From: Cronobacter sakazakii
Lineage (GTDB): Bacteria; Pseudomonadota; Gammaproteobacteria; Enterobacterales; Enterobacteriaceae
Direction: 5' to 3'
Assembly: GCF_000982825.1 (NCBI RefSeq)
Contig: NZ_CP011047.1
Coordinates: 2,294,001-2,358,000, forward strand
Length of the DNA stretch: 64,000 nt
How positions within the stretch are numbered: the first letter of the stretch is position 1; each line of letters opens with the position of its first letter. Under the pieces are notes generated by a model. The model was not told the origin of the DNA. It made no database searches and worked only from the letters and a program-made list of their open reading frames with translations. Positions 60,061-64,000 of this stretch are shown one piece after another. The position numbers and the translations under genes are program-made.

Positions 60061-61451
60061 GTCTCTTCGACTGGCCGTGGCGTCATTGGGCAAGCGTGAG
60101 GCCGCATGACATCGCGCTGCGCGCCGACAGTGGCGATATCATCTGGCGCGCGCTCTGCAAGCGGATTGATGCCCTTGCTGCAGGGTTTCACCAGCAGGGC
60201 GTGCGCGACGGCGACGGCGTGGCGCTGTGCGCGAAAAACAGCGAGCGAACGCTGCTCGCCTGGCTTGCGCTGTTACAGTGCGGCGCGCGCATTCTGCCGC
60301 TAAACCCGCAACTGCCAGCACCGCTAATCAACGCGCTGCTGCCGTCGCTCACGTTGCGGTATGCCGTTTGTATCGGTGATGCGCCTACGCTGCCGGGCCT
60401 TACGTTGCTCGACTGGCGCGAGCCTGCGGCGACGCATGCCGCGGCGTGGCAGGCGGATCGTCTGGTATCCATGACGCTAACGTCCGGCTCCAGCGGCCTG
60501 CCGAAAGCTGCCGTTCATACGGCGTTCGCGCATATGGAGAGCGCGAGAGGCGTGCTGAGCCTGATCCCGTTTCATACCGCCGACTGTTGGCTGCTCTCGC
60601 TGCCGCTGTTTCATGTCTCCGGTCAGGGAATATTCTGGCGCTGGTTGCGGGCAGGCGCGCAGCTGGCGGTACGTGATTCCCTGCCGCTTTACGAGGCGCT
60701 GGAAGGCTGTACGCACGCCTCGCTGGTGCCGACCCAGCTCTGGCGGCTGTTAGCGATGCCAGAGTGTCGCCTGAGCCTTAAAGCGGTGTTGCTCGGCGGC
60801 GCGGCGATCCCCGTTGCGCTGACGCAAGCGGCGGCACAGCGGGACATCGCCTGCTGGTGCGGCTACGGGCTGACGGAGTTTGCCTCGACGGTGTGCGCGA
60901 AACGCGCCGATGGCGAGGCTGATGTAGGTACGGCACTGCCGGGGCGCGAGGTGATGCTCGCGGGCGATGAGATCTGGCTGCGTGGTACCAGCATGGCCGC
61001 CGGCTACTGGCGTGACGGCGCGCTGGTGCCGCTCACCAATGCGCAGGGCTGGTTCGCCACCCGCGACCGCGGCGCGTGGCACGACGGCAAATTACTGGTG
61101 CCCGGACGGCTGGATAATCTTTTTTTCTGCGGTGGCGAAGGCGTTCAGCCGGAGGCGATCGAGCGCGTGCTGAGCCAGCATCCGCAGGTACGGCAGGCGT
61201 TTGTCGTCCCGCTGGAGGATGACGAGTTCGGCGCGCGGCCGGTGGCAGTCATCGAGTGTGAGGCGTCGTTTGAGCCGCAGGCGCTGCGCCAGTGGGCAAG
61301 CGATAAGCTGGCGCGATTTGAGCAGCCGGTTGCCTGGCTACGGCTACCGGAGACGCTTAAAAACGGCGGGATTAAAATTTCCCGCCGGGCGCTACGCGAC
61401 TGGGTAAACCAGCAGGCGATTGCGGATTCAGGGACGCTGGATATTCACTAG
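60057..61451 (+). CDS. menE: MenE, o-succinylbenzoate-CoA ligase
   Basis: 464 residues (E. coli 451). ANL-family adenylating enzyme. The P-loop is MTLTSGSSGLPKAAVHT, A5 is CGYGLTEFAST, A8 is RDRGAWHDGKLLVPGRLDNLFFCGGEGVQPE, and the A10 Lys is in KNGGIKISR. The start is GTG within the menC stop (GTGA), matching the E. coli N-terminus SDWPWRHW. The C-terminus is about 10 residues longer than in E. coli and runs 24 bp into the convergent yjdF. Confidence 0.94.
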   Translation: MSLFDWPWRHWASVRPHDIALRADSGDIIWRALCKRIDALAAGFHQQGVRDGDGVALCAKNSERTLLAWLALLQCGARILPLNPQLPAPLINALLPSLTLRYAVCIGDAPTLPGLTLLDWREPAATHAAAWQADRLVSMTLTSGSSGLPKAAVHTAFAHMESARGVLSLIPFHTADCWLLSLPLFHVSGQGIFWRWLRAGAQLAVRDSLPLYEALEGCTHASLVPTQLWRLLAMPECRLSLKAVLLGGAAIPVALTQAAAQRDIACWCGYGLTEFASTVCAKRADGEADVGTALPGREVMLAGDEIWLRGTSMAAGYWRDGALVPLTNAQGWFATRDRGAWHDGKLLVPGRLDNLFFCGGEGVQPEAIERVLSQHPQVRQAFVVPLEDDEFGARPVAVIECEASFEPQALRQWASDKLARFEQPVAWLRLPETLKNGGIKISRRALRDWVNQQAIADSGTLDIH

Positions 61452-62051
61452 CTGCTTCGTATGCCAGCGGCTCAACGCGAACACGGTAGTGAGCGCGCCA
61501 AGCAGGGCGCAAAACATATCCGACTGGGTGTCCCAGGGATCGCCCTGGGTGCCGAGAAAGTCATCGGCACCTTGTCCCAGCGCCAGCGCCGACCACCATT
61601 CGATTAATTCGTAAACGGCGCTAATCGCCAGCGCGATACAGCAGACCACGAAGGCGAGCATTTTACGACCGTGAACGTAGCCGTCGCGCAGCAAAATCTC
61701 CCGTGCCGCCAGCGCCGGCACCAGACCCTGAAAAAAGTGTCCCAGTTTGTCGTAAGGATTGCGGCTTAATCCCAGCCACGCCTGAACGTCAAAACCGATG
61801 GGCACTTTCGCGTAGGTGTACATACCGCCGACCATCAAAATGATGGCATGGAAGAAAATCAGTACGTAAAGCAGCGGCGTTAACGGATAGCGCGAGTGTG
61901 TGGCCAGTAGCAGTGGAACGATAATAATGACCGGCGTCACTTCCATAAGCCAGGTGAGTTTGTCTTTGGCGCTGATGCCGGTGTAAATCAGGATCAGGGC
62001 CAGCACCAGCGCTGCGAAGGTTAACGCCGTACGAGATGATGTGACGGTCAT
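61428..62051 (-). CDS. yjdF: YjdF-like inner-membrane protein (DUF2238)
   Basis: 207 residues (E. coli YjdF about 209) with six hydrophobic segments. Diagnostic motifs are YDKLGHFFQGLVPALAAREILLR and the acidic stretch SAVYELIEWWSA...GDPWDTQSDM. The function is unknown. The start at MTVTSSR avoids an unconserved 19-residue extension. Its last 24 bp overlap the end of menE tail to tail, so no terminator can sit between them. Confidence 0.85.
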   Translation of the reverse strand: MTVTSSRTALTFAALVLALILIYTGISAKDKLTWLMEVTPVIIIVPLLLATHSRYPLTPLLYVLIFFHAIILMVGGMYTYAKVPIGFDVQAWLGLSRNPYDKLGHFFQGLVPALAAREILLRDGYVHGRKMLAFVVCCIALAISAVYELIEWWSALALGQGADDFLGTQGDPWDTQSDMFCALLGALTTVFALSRWHTKQLVNIQRP

Positions 62052-62157
62052 AATGATCTGCCAGAAATGTAAAAGGCTAACTATCGGGCAGATATGGCGA
62101 AAATACAACGACTTCCCTCGCTGGCGGCATTTTAACTGCCACCAGCGAGGGTGGCTA

Positions 62158-63675
62158 TCAGGAAGAGAGATCGCTCTGCGTTTTCAACGGGCGCTTACGC
62201 AGTCGCTTCACCAGCGGCGGTACGATAATCACCAGCGTGGCCATAATGAGCAGGGTTTTGGTGACGCCGCTCTGCCAGAGAATGCCGAGCTCGCCGTTGC
62301 TGATAGAGAGCGCGCGGCGCAGGTTCTGCTCCAGCATCTCGCCCAGCACAAAGCCCAGAATCAGCGGCGACATCGGAAAATGCATTTTACGCAGGATATA
62401 ACCCAGCACGCCAAGGCCCACCATCAGCAGCAGATCGAATGTCGTGCTGTGCACCGCGTAAACGCCCACCGCCGAGACAGCCGCAATCGCTGGCACCAGG
62501 AACCACAGCGGAATGGTCAGCATGCGGGTGAAGAGGCCGATCAGCGGAATGTTCATAATAAGCAGCATTACGTTAGCGATAAGCAGCGCCGCGATAAGCC
62601 CCCAGACGATATCCGGCTGTTCGGTAAACATCGCAGGCCCCGGCGTGATGTTATAGAGCGTCAGCGCGCCCATCATCACCGCCGTGGTGCCGGAGCCGGG
62701 CACGCCTAAGGTCAGCATCGGGATAAACGAGCCGCAGGCCGAGGCGTTGTTCGCCGCCTCCGGCGCCGCCACGCCGCGAATATCGCCTTTGCCGAACGAG
62801 CCGTCTTTATCACCGAGTTTTTTCTCGGTCATGTAGGTAATGGCGCTGGCGATGGTCGCCCCCGCGCCCGGCAGAATACCGACAAAAAAGCCAATTACCG
62901 ACGAGCGCAGTGTCGCGCCGGTACAGGCAGCCGCTTCTTTGGCGTTAAACAGCATCCGCCCGGTCTTGCGCACCAGCGTCTGGCCGCTGCTGGTGCTCTC
63001 CAGCATCAGCAGAATTTCGGAGACCGAGAACAGGCCAATCACCACCACAATAAACTGCACGCCATCCGAGAGATGTACGCTGTCAAACGTGAAGCGATAC
63101 ACGCCGGTGTTGGCATCGACACCGACCGTCGCGAGCCCGAGGCCAATCAGCGCGGCAAGGAACGACTTCAGCGGGTTTTGCGCCATCATGCTGCCAAGAC
63201 AGGCGATGGCAAAGACCATCAGGGCGAAATATTCCGCCGGACCGAACGCCAGTGACCACTCCGCCAGCACGGGTGCAAAAAGGATGATGCCGAAAATCGC
63301 GATAAACGAGCCGACGAACGAGCTGACGGCGGAGATAGAAAGCGCCACGCCGCCGCGCCCCTGCTGCGCCATCGGGTAGCCGTCCAGCGCCGTCATGATC
63401 GCCGCGGCGTCGCCCGGCACGTTAAGCAGTATCGATGAAATGCGCCCGCCATATTCACAGCCGATATAGACCGTGGCGAGCAGGATCAGCGCCGATTCCG
63501 CCGGCAGATGAATCGCGAACGCCAGCGGCAACAGAATGGCGACGCCGTTAATCGGCCCGAGGCCCGGCAGCAGCCCGACGATGGTGCCAACGAAACAGCC
63601 AATCAGCGCAATCAGCAGATTGGTGGGCGTCAGCGCGACGGCGAAGCCCTGCGAGAGATAAAGCCAGGTATCCAT
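62158..63675 (-). CDS. tctA: TctA, large membrane subunit of a tripartite tricarboxylate transporter
   Basis: 505 residues, about 11-12 membrane helices in two related halves. Hallmark glycine/proline loops are GLLPGLGPINGVAILLPL in the N-terminal half, and GILPGAGATIASAITYMTEKK and LGVPGSGTTAVMMGAL further on. In Salmonella TctA acts with TctB and the periplasmic citrate-binding TctC. Here tctB lies just upstream on the same strand, and a tctC would be expected beyond the window. A GGGAGC lies before the ATG. Substrate is likely a tricarboxylate, but the family is broad. Confidence 0.92.
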   Translation of the reverse strand: MDTWLYLSQGFAVALTPTNLLIALIGCFVGTIVGLLPGLGPINGVAILLPLAFAIHLPAESALILLATVYIGCEYGGRISSILLNVPGDAAAIMTALDGYPMAQQGRGGVALSISAVSSFVGSFIAIFGIILFAPVLAEWSLAFGPAEYFALMVFAIACLGSMMAQNPLKSFLAALIGLGLATVGVDANTGVYRFTFDSVHLSDGVQFIVVVIGLFSVSEILLMLESTSSGQTLVRKTGRMLFNAKEAAACTGATLRSSVIGFFVGILPGAGATIASAITYMTEKKLGDKDGSFGKGDIRGVAAPEAANNASACGSFIPMLTLGVPGSGTTAVMMGALTLYNITPGPAMFTEQPDIVWGLIAALLIANVMLLIMNIPLIGLFTRMLTIPLWFLVPAIAAVSAVGVYAVHSTTFDLLLMVGLGVLGYILRKMHFPMSPLILGFVLGEMLEQNLRRALSISNGELGILWQSGVTKTLLIMATLVIIVPPLVKRLRKRPLKTQSDLSS

Positions 63676-63686
63676 AAAAGCTCCCG

Positions 63687-64000
63687 TTAATTAAGCCAGG
63701 CCCCGAGAGGCAGCGTTACGTCAAGCAGGCGGTCAAAGGCGTACCAGAGCGCGCTGCCCATCGCCACGCCGGACACCAGCGCCGCGGGAAGCTGCGCGCC
63801 GAAAAGCATACCGATCACCGCCGTCAGCAGCGCGGTGGCGAGCGGAAAGCCGAGCCATTCAAAACCCCAGGCGTAGAGCAGCAATACAATGACCATTACC
63901 ACCAGCCGTTGCAGCACGGCGTTGTGCGGCCAGTCCACGACATCCGGGCGGCGCAGCAGTAGCAGCACCGCGCACAGCAGCATCAGCGCGATAATGCCCA
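63687..64000 (-). CDS. tctB: TctB, small membrane subunit of the tripartite tricarboxylate transporter (partial, start outside the window)
   Basis: The frame is open to the window edge (104 codons visible), so the start is beyond 64000; TctB proteins are usually about 145 residues. Four hydrophobic segments are expected; the visible part has RLVVMVIVLLLYAWGFEWLGFPLATALLTAVIGMLFGA split over two or three helices. It lies 11 bp upstream of tctA on the same strand, the standard tctB-tctA order. Confidence 0.85.
   Translation of the reverse strand, partial: GIIALMLLCAVLLLLRRPDVVDWPHNAVLQRLVVMVIVLLLYAWGFEWLGFPLATALLTAVIGMLFGAQLPAALVSGVAMGSALWYAFDRLLDVTLPLGAWLN

Noticed and set aside
1..64000. CRISPR arrays, tRNA or rRNA genes, insertion sequences, phage genes
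   Set aside because: None was seen by eye: no regularly spaced repeats, no transposase or integrase motifs, and no recognisable tRNA cloverleaf in the gaps. A tRNA or repeat scan could still find a missed small element.

Overview
This window is a stretch of enterobacterial core chromosome. Gene content, protein lengths and gene order match the E. coli/Salmonella block that runs from fabB to the men operon, read here in one orientation. The GC-rich coding bias, a RamR/RamA pair, a subtilase autotransporter between fabB and flk, and tctAB beyond menE suggest Cronobacter or a close relative (Franconibacter, Siccibacter, Enterobacter-like). The genus is inferred from memory of gene neighbourhoods, not from a search.

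Layout. 1-3.5 kb: end of fabB, an AT-rich gap, then a type V secreted subtilisin-like protease. 3.5-14.4 kb: flk opposite the pdxB-usg-truA-dedA-accD-folC-dedD series, then the PurR-controlled cvpA-purF pair and ubiX. 14.5-18.7 kb: argT and hisJQMP, the basic amino acid ABC importer, with two sigma-54-type promoter sequences. 18.7-20.1 kb: a reverse-strand two-gene RES-domain toxin module whose presumed antitoxin is not a standard short Xre protein. 20.2-23.9 kb: yfcH, yfcG, yfcF, yfcE, yfcD, with no folX. 24.0-25.5 kb: ramR, ramA and ybdJ, where E. coli has yfcC. 25.6-29.0 kb: ackA-pta. 29.3-36.8 kb: yfbV, yfbU, hxpA, yfbS, yfbR, alaA, lrhA. 37.4-52.4 kb: the full 13-gene nuo operon for complex I, with nuoC and nuoD fused. 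52.5-54.3 kb: rnz, elaA, elaB. 54.4-61.5 kb: menFDHBCE for menaquinone. 61.4-64 kb: yjdF and a tctA/tctB tripartite tricarboxylate transporter, with tctB cut by the window end.

How the genes work together. Complex I and the menaquinone pathway together supply respiratory electron entry and a low-potential quinone. Pta-AckA handles overflow acetate and acetyl phosphate. LrhA, next to nuo, is a global LysR regulator. The his/arg importer carries nitrogen-limitation promoter signatures. RamR-RamA is a ligand-responsive switch for efflux and permeability genes, and its operator is visible and intact.

Most of the window is well-known core genome, and I found no clearly new multi-gene system. The best candidates for something under-described are the RES module with its unusual partner and 9-bp operator-like repeats (18751-20137), the ramR-ramA-ybdJ cassette at an unexpected locus (23997-25521), the subtilase autotransporter with its AT-rich upstream region (114-3416), and a large hairpin between nuoL and nuoM (49362-49404).
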